Numbered from the stretch's first letter, positions 1 through 6,602 are shown. The stretch is 6,607 nucleotides of DNA from JBBSUX01 sp038234045 (GCA_038234045.1 JBBSUX010000199.1:1-6607); one strand, 5' to 3'. The notes: generated from the letters alone by a model not told the origin. Program-made: numbers and translations.

Positions 1-228
1 GGTGAGCCGCTGTAGCGTCTCTTGCACATGAGCCAGCTGACGCAAAAATTCGTCGCGTGTGCAGGCGATCCAGACGAAGCTGCCATGCGGAATCTCGGAG
101 ATGTCGGGCGGTGCTTCGTGCACGTGCGCGCCATGCAATACGAAGACGCGCATGCCCTTGTCAGGCATCGCTTGATCGTGGCGCGAATGGTGGTCTTGAT
201 GCGTGAGCGGCTCTGGATTCGTCTGCAT
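1..228 (-). CDS. CorA-family divalent metal transporter, N-terminal part (runs off the window)
   Basis: This is a partial gene: 76 codons are visible and the reading frame is still open at position 1. The visible part begins with a His-rich leader of about 25 residues, followed by a stretch starting MRVFVLHGAHVHEAP and containing FVWIACTRDEF and ETLQRLT. That pattern resembles, from memory, the cytoplasmic N-terminal domain of CorA/ZntB-like transporters of Burkholderiales, inner-membrane channels for Mg2+ or other divalent cations. The diagnostic membrane helices and GMN motif would lie outside the window, so the family call rests on the N-terminus only. The ATG at 228 is the only upstream ATG in this frame but has no clear Shine-Dalgarno sequence; Met21 and Met26 are alternative starts, and Met26 is preceded by AAGG. 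It lies 71 bp downstream of hemB on the same strand, so co-transcription is possible unless the hairpin repeat between them terminates. Confidence 0.6.
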   Translation of the reverse strand, partial: MQTNPEPLTHQDHHSRHDQAMPDKGMRVFVLHGAHVHEAPPDISEIPHGSFVWIACTRDEFLRQLAHVQETLQRLT

Positions 229-262
229 GGAGGAAGTGGGTCGAAAACCTAATGATGCAGAG

Positions 263-299
263 AATATGCCTCTAGCGCATTGCTGACAAGCGCTATCAG

Positions 300-302
<3 letters not shown>
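263..302. repeat. Interspersed hairpin repeat, copy 1
   Basis: This 40-bp element matches the copy at 3866-3905 at 33 of 40 positions. Both copies begin AATATGCCT and end AGCGCTATCAGCTA. It contains a perfect inverted repeat, TAGCGC (273-278) and GCGCTA (290-295), around an 11-nt loop. It lies between hemB and the CorA-family gene, and its last three bases (300-302, cta) are the complement of the hemB stop codon TAG. From memory this resembles a short palindromic element that is very abundant between genes in Comamonadaceae. It has no U-tract, so it is not a typical intrinsic terminator. Confidence 0.7.
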
Positions 303-1313
<1,011 letters not shown>

Positions 1314-1385
1314 GGCGACAGACGATAAGCGAAACGCGATGCCGACGCGAAGAGAAACGGTAGTGATCGTTCGATAAGCAGGACG

Positions 1386-1413
1386 AATCTAATTATTTCG
1401 TACTTGTATGCAA
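1386..1413 (-). promoter_or_regulatory. Candidate hemB promoter
   Basis: On the minus strand TTGCAT (1413-1408) is followed after 16 nt by TAGATT (1391-1386), a weak sigma-70-like pair that would start RNA near 1379, about 65 nt before the hemB ATG. It overlaps the candidate plus-strand promoter. An 8-bp direct repeat CGATAAGC (1323-1330 and 1372-1379) lies in the hemB leader and could be an operator half-site pair. The call rests on consensus matching by eye only. Confidence 0.3.
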
Positions 1414-1432
1414 ATGCATGTTTTGCTAAATT
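1404..1432 (+). promoter_or_regulatory. Candidate extended -10 promoter for the leader sRNA and hemJ operon
   Basis: TTGTAT (1404-1409) and TAAATT (1427-1432) are separated by 17 nt, and the -10 is preceded by TGC, giving a TGn extended -10. The start would be about 1438-1440. A 5-bp dyad ATGCA-aa-TGCAT (1408-1419) sits between the two boxes and could bind a regulator. The -35 is poor, matching consensus at only three of six positions. Distance to the terminator at 1512-1536 predicts a terminated RNA of about 98 nt. Confidence 0.45.
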
Positions 1433-1437
1433 CTGCA

Positions 1438-1536
1438 ACGGACGGTTTGCACTGTCCCCCGCTTTTCCTCCCTGAGCGGGCACCTGCCGCGCTTCGACGC
1501 GCAGGTTTCCGCCCGGCCTCGTGCCGGGTTTTTTTT
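1438..1536 (+). ncRNA. Candidate small RNA with anti-Shine-Dalgarno loop, upstream of hemJ
   Basis: Three hairpins stand in a row between the candidate promoter and a poly-U end. Hairpin A pairs CCCGC (1458-1462) with GCGGG (1476-1480) and exposes a 13-nt pyrimidine-rich loop containing UCCUCCC (1466-1472), complementary to a Shine-Dalgarno sequence. Hairpin B pairs ACCUGC (1482-1487) with GCAGGU (1501-1506), extended inside by GCG/CGC with one bulged C. Hairpin C is the intrinsic terminator at 1512-1536. An anti-SD loop plus terminator in Burkholderiales recalls, from memory, the Betaproteobacteria toxic small RNA family and the 'cuckoo' RNAs of Rhodobacter; no covariance search was run. It could equally be the attenuated leader of the hemJ mRNA, because no promoter is visible between the terminator and hemJ. 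Its 5' end is predicted, not observed. Confidence 0.55.
1512..1536 (+). terminator. Intrinsic terminator upstream of hemJ
   Basis: CCCGGC (1512-1517) and GCCGGG (1523-1528) form a perfect 6-bp GC stem with a 5-nt loop, followed at once by eight T residues (1529-1536). This is the clearest rho-independent terminator in the window. It lies 54 bp before the hemJ start, in the sense direction, so it ends a short upstream RNA. Its left arm overlaps bases (GCCCG, 1511-1515) that can pair instead with CGGGC at 1477-1481, so a competing fold is possible. Confidence 0.8.
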
Positions 1537-1590
1537 GGGGAGGGGCGTGCGATGTCTTGCGGCGCAATGGCCGCGTCCGGCGCAGGTGTC

Positions 1591-2037
1591 ATGAACGGCT
1601 CCTACACTCCGTGGATGCTCTGGATCAAAGCCTTTCATATCGTCTTCGTCGCAAGCTGGTTCGCCGGGTTGTTCTACTTGCCGCGCATCTTCGTGAATCT
1701 GGCCATGGTGCCGGCCGGTTCCGACGCCGAGCGCGCACGGCTCATCTTGATGGCGCAGAAACTGCTGAAGTTCTCCACGCTGCTTGGATGCGTGGCCGTG
1801 GTCCTGGGTCTTTGGCTTTTTGTTGGGTATGGCATCGGGCGTCATGCCGGCTGGATGCATGCGAAGCTGGCCGTGGTCGTGCTGGTTATCGGCTATCACC
1901 ACGCGTGCTCGGTGTTGCTTCGCAAGTTCCGACAAGGGCGCAACAGTCGAAGCCATCGGTGGTTTCGCTGGTTCAACGAAATACCGGTGCTGCTATTGAC
2001 GATCGCGGTGGTGCTGGTGGTGGTGAAGCCCTTCTGA
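1591..2037 (+). CDS. hemJ: HemJ/CopD-family protoporphyrinogen IX oxidase
   Basis: HemJ is an inner-membrane, haem-binding protein that oxidises protoporphyrinogen IX to protoporphyrin IX, the step before iron insertion. The 148-residue product has about four membrane helices (roughly 12-30, 63-82, 90-108, 131-146). It shows the conserved family pattern: WIKAFHIVFVASWFAGL with His16, YLPRIFV, GWMHAKL with His90 and Lys92, YHH at 102-104 and WFNEIPVLLL. In Burkholderiales this protein is often labelled 'CopD family'. I chose the ATG at 1591 because an AGGTG stands just upstream; ATG 1615 (giving MLWIKAFH) is the usual family start but has no visible ribosome binding site. An in-frame extension back to 1408 runs through the terminator and is unlikely to be protein. 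It is divergent from hemB and lies 7 bp before the VanZ-family gene. Confidence 0.88.
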   Translation: MNGSYTPWMLWIKAFHIVFVASWFAGLFYLPRIFVNLAMVPAGSDAERARLILMAQKLLKFSTLLGCVAVVLGLWLFVGYGIGRHAGWMHAKLAVVVLVIGYHHACSVLLRKFRQGRNSRSHRWFRWFNEIPVLLLTIAVVLVVVKPF

Positions 2038-2044
2038 GCGACCT

Positions 2045-3484
2045 GTGCGACCAGCGCCCTCAAGGTCATCGCGCAAGGCTCAGCACGCCGTGAAAGTGCT
2101 CGATGGAGCTTCGACGATCGGACCCGGTGCTCCGGCTGCTGCGGAGTCGCGGGGCGCTGAGGCCGCCGTGCAGCGCGATGCGGGGCCAGCCACCTCGCCC
2201 ATCCTCTCGGCCCCGCAACATGAGCGACTTGCCACTTCTGCCGGCCCGCTGGCGCTGGCGTATGCCGCTCTGATCACTTACGCCAGCCTCTACCCTTTTG
2301 CCGACTGGCGCGATCAGGGAATCGGACCGTTTGCCTATCTCTTCATTCCGTTGCCGCATTGGTGGACGTGGTTCGACGTAACGACCAATGTCGTGGGCTA
2401 TGCGCCCTTCGGCTTTCTGCTGGCGCTGGCTGCCTTGCGCTCCGGCTGGGGCGCGCGTGGCGTGGTGCTTTCAGCCATCGTGGTGTCGTTGTGGTCGCTG
2501 GCCATGGAGACCACGCAAAGTTATCTACCGGCCCGGGTTCCGTCGAACCTGGATTTTTTGCTGAACAGTGCGGGAGGCGCGCTCGGTGTGCTGGTGGCCG
2601 CCGCACTGGAGCGGCTCGGCGCCATCGCGCGCTGGAGCCGGGTGAGGGAGCGCTGGCTGGTTCCCGATGCGCGCGACGGGCTGGTGCTACTGCTGCTGTG
2701 GCCGGTTGCGCTGCTGTTTCCGGTGGCGGTGCCTTTCGGCCTGGGGCAAGTGCTGGAGCGGGTCGAAGACGGGCTTGCCGCCTTGTTGCAGGACACGCCT
2801 TTTCTCGCCTGGCTGCCATCGCGCACCGCCGAACTGCTGCCGCTGTCACCGGGCGCGCAGATGGTTTCCGTCCTGATGGGGGCGCTGGCTCCGTGTTTGC
2901 TGGTGTATTCCATCGTCTGGACCCGCAGGCAACGAGTGGCCGGAGCCACCGCCGTGCTGCTGGGAGGCGTCATGGTGACGGCGCTCTCGGCCGCGCTTAG
3001 TTTCAGTCCGGCTCGCGCCTGGGCCTGGGTGACCGCGCCGGTATTGGCAGGGATTGCAGGCGCGCTCATCACCACGGCGCTGGTCCTGCCGGTATCCCGG
3101 CGCGGGGCGGCGGCGATCGCGCTGCTGGTGTTGGCGGTGCAGCTTGACATCCTGAACGGAACCTCGACCAGCGCGTATTTTTGGCAGACTCTACAAACCT
3201 GGGAGCAGGGTCGCTTCATCCGTTTTCATGGTCTGGTGCAGTGGCTGGGCTGGTTGTGGCCTTTTGGTGCGCTGCTGTATCTGCTGCTTCGCCTGTCCCG
3301 CACCGAAGCCGACCCGCATTCGCCGCGCGGCCTGTGGCCTTTCGCCGCTCGAAAAGCGCGCCAGCCGGAGGAGCTTCAGCCGGCTTCCAATTCCGCGCCC
3401 CGCGCCGGGTTCGATGCGTCGTTTACTTCGCCTTCGTCCCACACGTCCCACACGTCCTTTTCCCGGAACCATCCGCATGAATAA
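2045..3484 (+). CDS. VanZ-family multi-pass membrane protein
   Basis: This is an integral membrane protein of up to 479 residues with about ten predicted helices. The VanZ-like domain spans roughly residues 68-190. It contains the SLYPFADWR segment, NVVGYAPFGFLLALAALR (from 115) and METTQSYLPARVPSNLDF (from 154) followed by LLNSAGGALG. VanZ-type proteins are linked to the cell envelope (teicoplanin resistance in enterococci), but the molecular function is unknown. About 230 further residues hold five or six more helices (near 211-233, 272-291, 298-319, 327-350, 353-370, 396-416) that I cannot assign. The polar tail includes SHTSHTS, encoded by a 9-bp tandem repeat at 3435-3457. The start is uncertain. 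GTG 2045 lies 7 bp after hemJ. GTG 2168 has a better ribosome binding site (TGAGG, 5-nt spacing) and would remove 41 low-complexity residues that look unconserved. Confidence 0.85.
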   Translation: MRPAPSRSSRKAQHAVKVLDGASTIGPGAPAAAESRGAEAAVQRDAGPATSPILSAPQHERLATSAGPLALAYAALITYASLYPFADWRDQGIGPFAYLFIPLPHWWTWFDVTTNVVGYAPFGFLLALAALRSGWGARGVVLSAIVVSLWSLAMETTQSYLPARVPSNLDFLLNSAGGALGVLVAAALERLGAIARWSRVRERWLVPDARDGLVLLLLWPVALLFPVAVPFGLGQVLERVEDGLAALLQDTPFLAWLPSRTAELLPLSPGAQMVSVLMGALAPCLLVYSIVWTRRQRVAGATAVLLGGVMVTALSAALSFSPARAWAWVTAPVLAGIAGALITTALVLPVSRRGAAAIALLVLAVQLDILNGTSTSAYFWQTLQTWEQGRFIRFHGLVQWLGWLWPFGALLYLLLRLSRTEADPHSPRGLWPFAARKARQPEELQPASNSAPRAGFDASFTSPSSHTSHTSFSRNHPHE

Positions 3485-3848
3485 GCAGCCAGCCGAATTC
3501 GTATCTGAAGCGCCGGTTCCTCCGCCGTACTTCGAGCGTCACATCTTTTTTTGCCTGAACGAGCGCAAGCCCGGCGAAGACAGTTGCGCGCGGACCAACG
3601 CCAAGGAGGGTTTCGACCGCTGCAAATCCCAGGTCAAAGCCGCTGGCCTGGCGGGGCCGGGCAAGGTGCGGGTCAACAAGTCGGGCTGTCTCGACCGCTG
3701 CGCCGGCGGCCCGGTTGCGGTGGTGTATCCGGAGGCAGTCTGGTACACGTTCGTCGACGAGGCCGATATCGACGAAATCGTCGAATCGCATCTGCAGGGC
3801 GGCAAGGTGGTCGAGCGTCTGCTGCTGCCGCCCGACGTGGGCCGGTGA
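3477..3848 (+). CDS. Thioredoxin-like [2Fe-2S] ferredoxin
   Basis: This small cytoplasmic electron-transfer protein (123 residues) belongs to the thioredoxin-fold [2Fe-2S] class, related to Shethna-type ferredoxins and the NuoE subunit of complex I. The likely cluster ligands are Cys26 and Cys37 (FFCLNERKPGEDSC, CX10C) and Cys71 and Cys75 (GCLDRC, CX3C). The spacing fits the family. Cys49 is extra and probably not a ligand. The central stretch GKVRVNKSGCLDRCAGGPVAVVYPE is typical, as is the C-terminal DIDEIVESHLQGGKVVERLLL. The ATG overlaps the end of the VanZ-family gene by 8 bp, which suggests translational coupling, and GGAA (3465-3468) is a suitable ribosome binding site. The physiological partner is unknown. 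HemJ two genes upstream is a redox enzyme and therefore a possible partner, but that is inference. Confidence 0.92.
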   Translation: MNKQPAEFVSEAPVPPPYFERHIFFCLNERKPGEDSCARTNAKEGFDRCKSQVKAAGLAGPGKVRVNKSGCLDRCAGGPVAVVYPEAVWYTFVDEADIDEIVESHLQGGKVVERLLLPPDVGR

Positions 3849-3865
3849 TGCGAAATACATGAAGA

Positions 3866-3905
3866 AATATGCCTACAGCGCATTATTTATGAGCGCTATC
3901 AGCTA
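3866..3905. repeat. Interspersed hairpin repeat, copy 2
   Basis: This is the second copy of the element at 263-302, in the same plus-strand orientation but between genes read on the opposite strand from copy 1. Relative to transcription it is therefore inverted, which argues against an orientation-dependent leader function. The inner stem AGCGC (3877-3881) and GCGCT (3893-3897) is kept. The outer pair is lost (C3876 opposite A3898), and most differences between copies are in the loop. It sits in the 77-bp gap between the ferredoxin and the hydrolase, 20 bp before the hydrolase start. Confidence 0.7.
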
Positions 3906-3925
3906 CGGATATTGAAGCAATTTTT

Positions 3926-4558
3926 ATGAATTCACATACCGAGCGGCTGATGCTTGATGGTCCCGCTGGCCAGCTCGAAGCCGCCCGCGACCAGCCCGAC
4001 AGCGCGCTGCCCATCAAAGGCGTGGCGGTGATCGCCCATCCGCATCCGCTCTACAGCGGCACCATGGACAACAAGGTGGTGCAGACGCTGGCGCGCGCTT
4101 TTGTGCAGTGCGGGTGGACAGCGGTGCGCTTCAACTTCCGTGGCGTGGGCGCGAGCGAAGGTGTTTATGACGAAGGTCGTGGCGAGGCAGACGACATGCG
4201 TGCGGTGATCGCGCAGACCGCTGCCGACGGCGCTTTGGCGCTTGCCGGGTTTTCGTTCGGTTCCTTCGTGACCAGTCATGTGCTCGCGGGCCTCTGGGCC
4301 GAGCGGCCAGCAGAAAAGATCGTGTTTGTTGGTACCGCCACTTCCCGCTTCGCTGTGGCGGAACTGCCCGCTGACGCGCACGCGCGAGCCCTGATCCTCC
4401 ACGGCGAAGCCGACGACACTGTTCCGCTGGCCGACACCCTGGCCTGGGCCCGGCCGCAGACACTTCCTGTGACGGTCATTCCCGGGGTGGGCCATTTTTT
4501 CCATGGACAATTGCCGCTGCTCAGAAGCCTCGTGGTGCGGCATCTCTCGGCTCCATAG
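3926..4558 (+). CDS. Alpha/beta hydrolase of the small dienelactone-hydrolase-like type (COG2945-like)
   Basis: This is a compact cytoplasmic serine hydrolase of 210 residues with no signal peptide; the substrate is unknown. The fold is clear from the sequence. AHPHPLYSGTMDNKVV (37-52) is the characteristic N-terminal motif of this subfamily, and VRFNFRGVGASEGVYDEGRGE (67-87) forms the next conserved block. The nucleophile elbow is GFSFG with Ser110. The acid is Asp163 or Asp164 in HGEADDTVPL, and the base is His190 in PGVGHFFHGQL. All three catalytic residues are present, so it should be active. The ATG at 3926 gives the usual N-terminus ending in a LDGPAGQLE-like segment, although its ribosome binding site is weak (TGAAG, about 10 nt upstream). 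It is separated from the ferredoxin by a hairpin repeat and from the carboxypeptidase by 160 bp, so operon membership is uncertain. Confidence 0.9.
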   Translation: MNSHTERLMLDGPAGQLEAARDQPDSALPIKGVAVIAHPHPLYSGTMDNKVVQTLARAFVQCGWTAVRFNFRGVGASEGVYDEGRGEADDMRAVIAQTAADGALALAGFSFGSFVTSHVLAGLWAERPAEKIVFVGTATSRFAVAELPADAHARALILHGEADDTVPLADTLAWARPQTLPVTVIPGVGHFFHGQLPLLRSLVVRHLSAP

Positions 4559-4718
4559 TGCCGATGCCCTCGGCAAGTGGCTGCCGGAAGCCGGAACCAT
4601 CTCAGCGGTCAATACCTCACAAGGGGGTCAAGCCAGATCGCGATGCCGATCACTGCGGCCGGCAGATGTTTGGCGAATTTTTTCGACTTTCCGTTTCAAT
4701 TTCCATTCAACCAGCTCC

Positions 4719-5894
4719 ATGACACGATTCCTGCCGACTCTGCGCTCCGTTTTTATCGCCGCATTCGCCCTGCCTTTTCTCGCCGGCACCGCGTTGGCGC
4801 AGCAGCTTCCGCAGGCACCCGAAATTGCGGCCAAGGAATTTCTGCTGCTGGATGTGAATTCGAACCAGATCCTGGCGCAGAAGGACATCGATACGCCGAT
4901 CGAGCCCGCGTCGCTGACCAAACTGCTGAGCGTGTACGTCGTATTCGATGCACTCAAGGCCGGCAAGATCACGCTCGAGCAGAAGATGCCGGTGAGCGAA
5001 CGCGCCTGGAAGACGCCCGGCTCACGGATGTTCATCGATCCGAAGATGCAGGTGCCGGTGGAAGATCTGCTCAAGGGCGTGATCGTGCAGTCTGGCAACG
5101 ACGCAATGATCGCGCTGGCCGAGGGCGTGGGCGGCACGGTCGAGCATTTCGTCGAGATGATGAATGCCGAGTCCACCAAGATGGGCCTGAAGAATTCGAC
5201 GTGGAAGAACCCGGATGGTCTGCCTGACCCCGGTCATATGACCACAGCCCGGGATCTGAGCATTATCGCGACCCGCCTGTATGAAGACTTTCCCAAAGAA
5301 GTGGGGTTGTATGCAATCAAGCACTACCGTTATCCCGGTACGCCTGTTTCGAACGATACCAACCGCAATACCCTCCTGTTTCGCGATCCGACCGTCGATG
5401 GTCTGAAGACGGGCCACACCAGCGCTGCGGGCTACTGCCTGATTGCCACGGCCAGCCGCGATATGCCCGGCGTCAAGGGCCGGCGCCTGATCTCGGTCGT
5501 GCTCGGAACCACGAGCTCGAATGCCCGTACCAACGAATCGCAAAAGTTGCTGAATTGGGGCTACACCGCTTACGACGACGTCAAGCTTTTCGATGCCAAC
5601 CAGCCGGTGGTGAGTCCGGCGGTGTGGAAGGGCACGAGCAAGACCCTGTCGCTGGGGCGGCCCGAAGCGATCGTGGTTTCCGTCCCATCGGGCAGTGGCT
5701 CGAAAGTGACGACTGAAATCAGCCGTCCAGATCCGCTGGTTGCGCCCTTTCAGAAGGGGCAGGCCGTTGGCAGCGTGAAGGTCAAGCTCGGTGACCAGGT
5801 TCTGCGGGAAGAGCCACTGCTGGCGCTGCAGGATGTGCCGCAAGCAGGCTTGCTCGGCCGCGCCTGGGATTCGATCCGCCTCTGGATCAAGTAA
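4719..5894 (+). CDS. dacC: D-alanyl-D-alanine carboxypeptidase, PBP5/6 type (peptidase S11)
   Basis: This periplasmic, inner-membrane-anchored penicillin-binding protein removes the terminal D-Ala from peptidoglycan pentapeptides and so limits cross-linking. The 391-residue precursor starts with a good signal peptide ending GTALA at residue 27. All three active-site motifs are intact: SLTK with nucleophile Ser65 and Lys68, SGN at 125-127, and KTG at 230-232 followed by HTSAAGYC. The C-terminal beta domain ends in an amphipathic helix, GLLGRAWDSIRLWIK, the usual membrane anchor of PBP5 and PBP6. I chose ATG 4719 because the signal peptide begins there. The open frame continues back to 4503, but that stretch overlaps the hydrolase and does not look like a signal sequence. 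No strong ribosome binding site is visible. The dacA/dacC distinction cannot be made from one protein, so the symbol is provisional. Confidence 0.95.
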   Translation: MTRFLPTLRSVFIAAFALPFLAGTALAQQLPQAPEIAAKEFLLLDVNSNQILAQKDIDTPIEPASLTKLLSVYVVFDALKAGKITLEQKMPVSERAWKTPGSRMFIDPKMQVPVEDLLKGVIVQSGNDAMIALAEGVGGTVEHFVEMMNAESTKMGLKNSTWKNPDGLPDPGHMTTARDLSIIATRLYEDFPKEVGLYAIKHYRYPGTPVSNDTNRNTLLFRDPTVDGLKTGHTSAAGYCLIATASRDMPGVKGRRLISVVLGTTSSNARTNESQKLLNWGYTAYDDVKLFDANQPVVSPAVWKGTSKTLSLGRPEAIVVSVPSGSGSKVTTEISRPDPLVAPFQKGQAVGSVKVKLGDQVLREEPLLALQDVPQAGLLGRAWDSIRLWIK

Positions 5895-5929
5895 ACAGGC
5901 TACCAATTCGGTACAACGCGTCGGCCTTC

Positions 5930-5958
5930 TTGTCTCCGCAGCGCCACTCGGTTATAGT
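5930..5958 (+). promoter_or_regulatory. Candidate promoter of the rpsL (str) operon
   Basis: TTGTCT (5930-5935) and TATAGT (5953-5958) are 17 nt apart; the -10 matches five of six consensus bases. Transcription would start near 5965, giving a leader of about 70 nt. The leader contains a hairpin, TTCGG (5968-5972) with CCGAA (5980-5984), then a T-rich stretch. This hairpin could be the end of a dac transcript or a leader structure of rpsL. Confidence 0.65.
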
Positions 5959-6034
5959 CGAGGGCTTTTCGGAAATTTACCGAAGGTTTTCGCGTTTTCA
6001 TTTTTCGTCTGGAACGTTTAGGGACGTCGCTTTA

Positions 6035-6412
6035 ATGCCCACCATCAATCAGCTCGTGCGTCAGGGGCGGGAGGTCGAAAAGACCAACTCCAAGAGCCCC
6101 GCGATGCAGAACTCGCCCCAGCGGCGAGGCGTGTGTACCCGTGTGTACACCACCACCCCCAAGAAGCCGAATTCCGCGCTGCGTAAGGTCGCCAAGGTGC
6201 GCCTGACCAACGGATTCGAAGTCATTTCGTATATCGGCGGCGAAGGCCACAACCTGCAGGAACACAGCGTCGTGCTGGTTCGTGGCGGTCGTGTCAAGGA
6301 TCTGCCGGGTGTGCGTTACCACATCGTGCGCGGCTCGCTCGACCTGCAAGGCGTGAAAGACCGCAAGCAGTCGCGCTCCAAGTATGGCGCCAAGCGTCCG
6401 AAGAAGGCCTGA
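6035..6412 (+). CDS. rpsL: 30S ribosomal protein S12
   Basis: S12 sits at the decoding centre of the 30S subunit and governs accuracy and streptomycin response. The 125-residue protein is typical for Betaproteobacteria (E. coli has 124). Conserved blocks RGVCTRVYTTTPKKPNSALRK, RLTNGFEV, SYIGGEGHNLQEHSV and GGRVKDLPGVRYHIVRG are all present. Lys43 and Lys88, the positions mutated in most streptomycin-resistant strains, are wild type, so a streptomycin-sensitive ribosome is predicted. Asp89 in KDLPGV is the residue methylthiolated by RimO in E. coli. The start is ATG 6035, with AGGGA (6020-6024) ten bases upstream; the frame extends further back but that part is leader. A GATCC-gcaa-GGATC hairpin with a GNRA-type loop (6411-6424) overlaps the stop codon. 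The str operon order rpsL-rpsG-fusA-tuf is expected beyond the window. Confidence 0.99.
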   Translation: MPTINQLVRQGREVEKTNSKSPAMQNSPQRRGVCTRVYTTTPKKPNSALRKVAKVRLTNGFEVISYIGGEGHNLQEHSVVLVRGGRVKDLPGVRYHIVRGSLDLQGVKDRKQSRSKYGAKRPKKA

Positions 6413-6594
6413 TCCGCAAGGATCCGTCGCCCCGTTTTCTTATCGTTATTTCGGTTCCTGCATCGCCTTGGCAGGCGTTGCAGGCGTAGTGACCCGATGT
6501 CCGGGTCGAGTAAGTGAGAGTCCTGCTGGCTCTCGCGGTACCGCTAATTGCATGCTTGGCGTGCGAAAAAAGCGGATGCCAACTGAAGCACATC
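6413..6594 (+). promoter_or_regulatory. Structured rpsL-rpsG spacer, candidate autoregulatory region
   Basis: The stretch between rpsL and the next gene is non-coding and unusually rich in perfect inverted repeats in the transcribed direction. They are CGCCT/AGGCG (6464-6468, 6473-6477), GACCCG/CGGGTC (6491-6496, 6502-6507), GAGAG/CTCTC (6516-6520, 6530-6534), the palindrome GCGGTACCGC (6535-6544), and GCATGC/GCGTGC with one G-U pair (6550-6555, 6559-6564). None is followed by a long U-tract. In E. coli the rpsL-rpsG spacer binds ribosomal protein S7, which represses its own translation. A similar role here is inference; I did not recognise the E. coli S7 site itself. Confidence 0.4.
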
Positions 6595-6602
6595 AAGAGG
6601 TG
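6595..6602 (+). promoter_or_regulatory. Ribosome binding site of the next gene (expected rpsG)
   Basis: AAGAGGTG followed by an A-run ends the window. This is a strong Shine-Dalgarno sequence at the right place for a start codon just beyond 6607. The gene after rpsL in Betaproteobacteria is rpsG, encoding ribosomal protein S7. No coding base of it is visible, so the identity comes from conserved gene order only. Confidence 0.6.

Noticed and set aside
22..252. Small plus-strand open frame at the left edge
   Set aside because: The opposite strand encodes the recognisable CorA-like N-terminus and the plus-strand product has no recognisable features.
1408..1590. In-frame N-terminal extension of hemJ starting at ATG 1408
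   Set aside because: It begins upstream of the predicted transcription start, runs through the hairpins and terminator, and adds about 61 residues without family resemblance. HemJ proteins are normally about 140-150 residues.
2343..3219. Long minus-strand open frames opposite the VanZ-family gene
   Set aside because: They are rich in Arg, Ala, Ser and Pro, without domains, and are explained by codon bias of the sense gene.
3435..3457. 9-bp tandem repeat in the VanZ-family gene tail
   Set aside because: It has only about 2.6 copies, in frame, encoding a disordered SHTSHTS tail; it is too short to be a repeat locus or CRISPR.
4503..4718. In-frame extension of the carboxypeptidase to ATG 4503
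   Set aside because: It overlaps the end of the hydrolase and would bury the clear signal peptide that starts at 4719.
4559..4718. Possible terminator or promoter before the carboxypeptidase
   Set aside because: GCCGA/TCGGC near 4560-4574 forms a short stem but has no T-tract, and the promoter-like boxes near 4670-4699 match consensus poorly.
5930..6034. In-frame extension of rpsL upstream of 6035
   Set aside because: S12 has a fixed N-terminus MPTINQLVRQ; the extension covers the promoter and leader.
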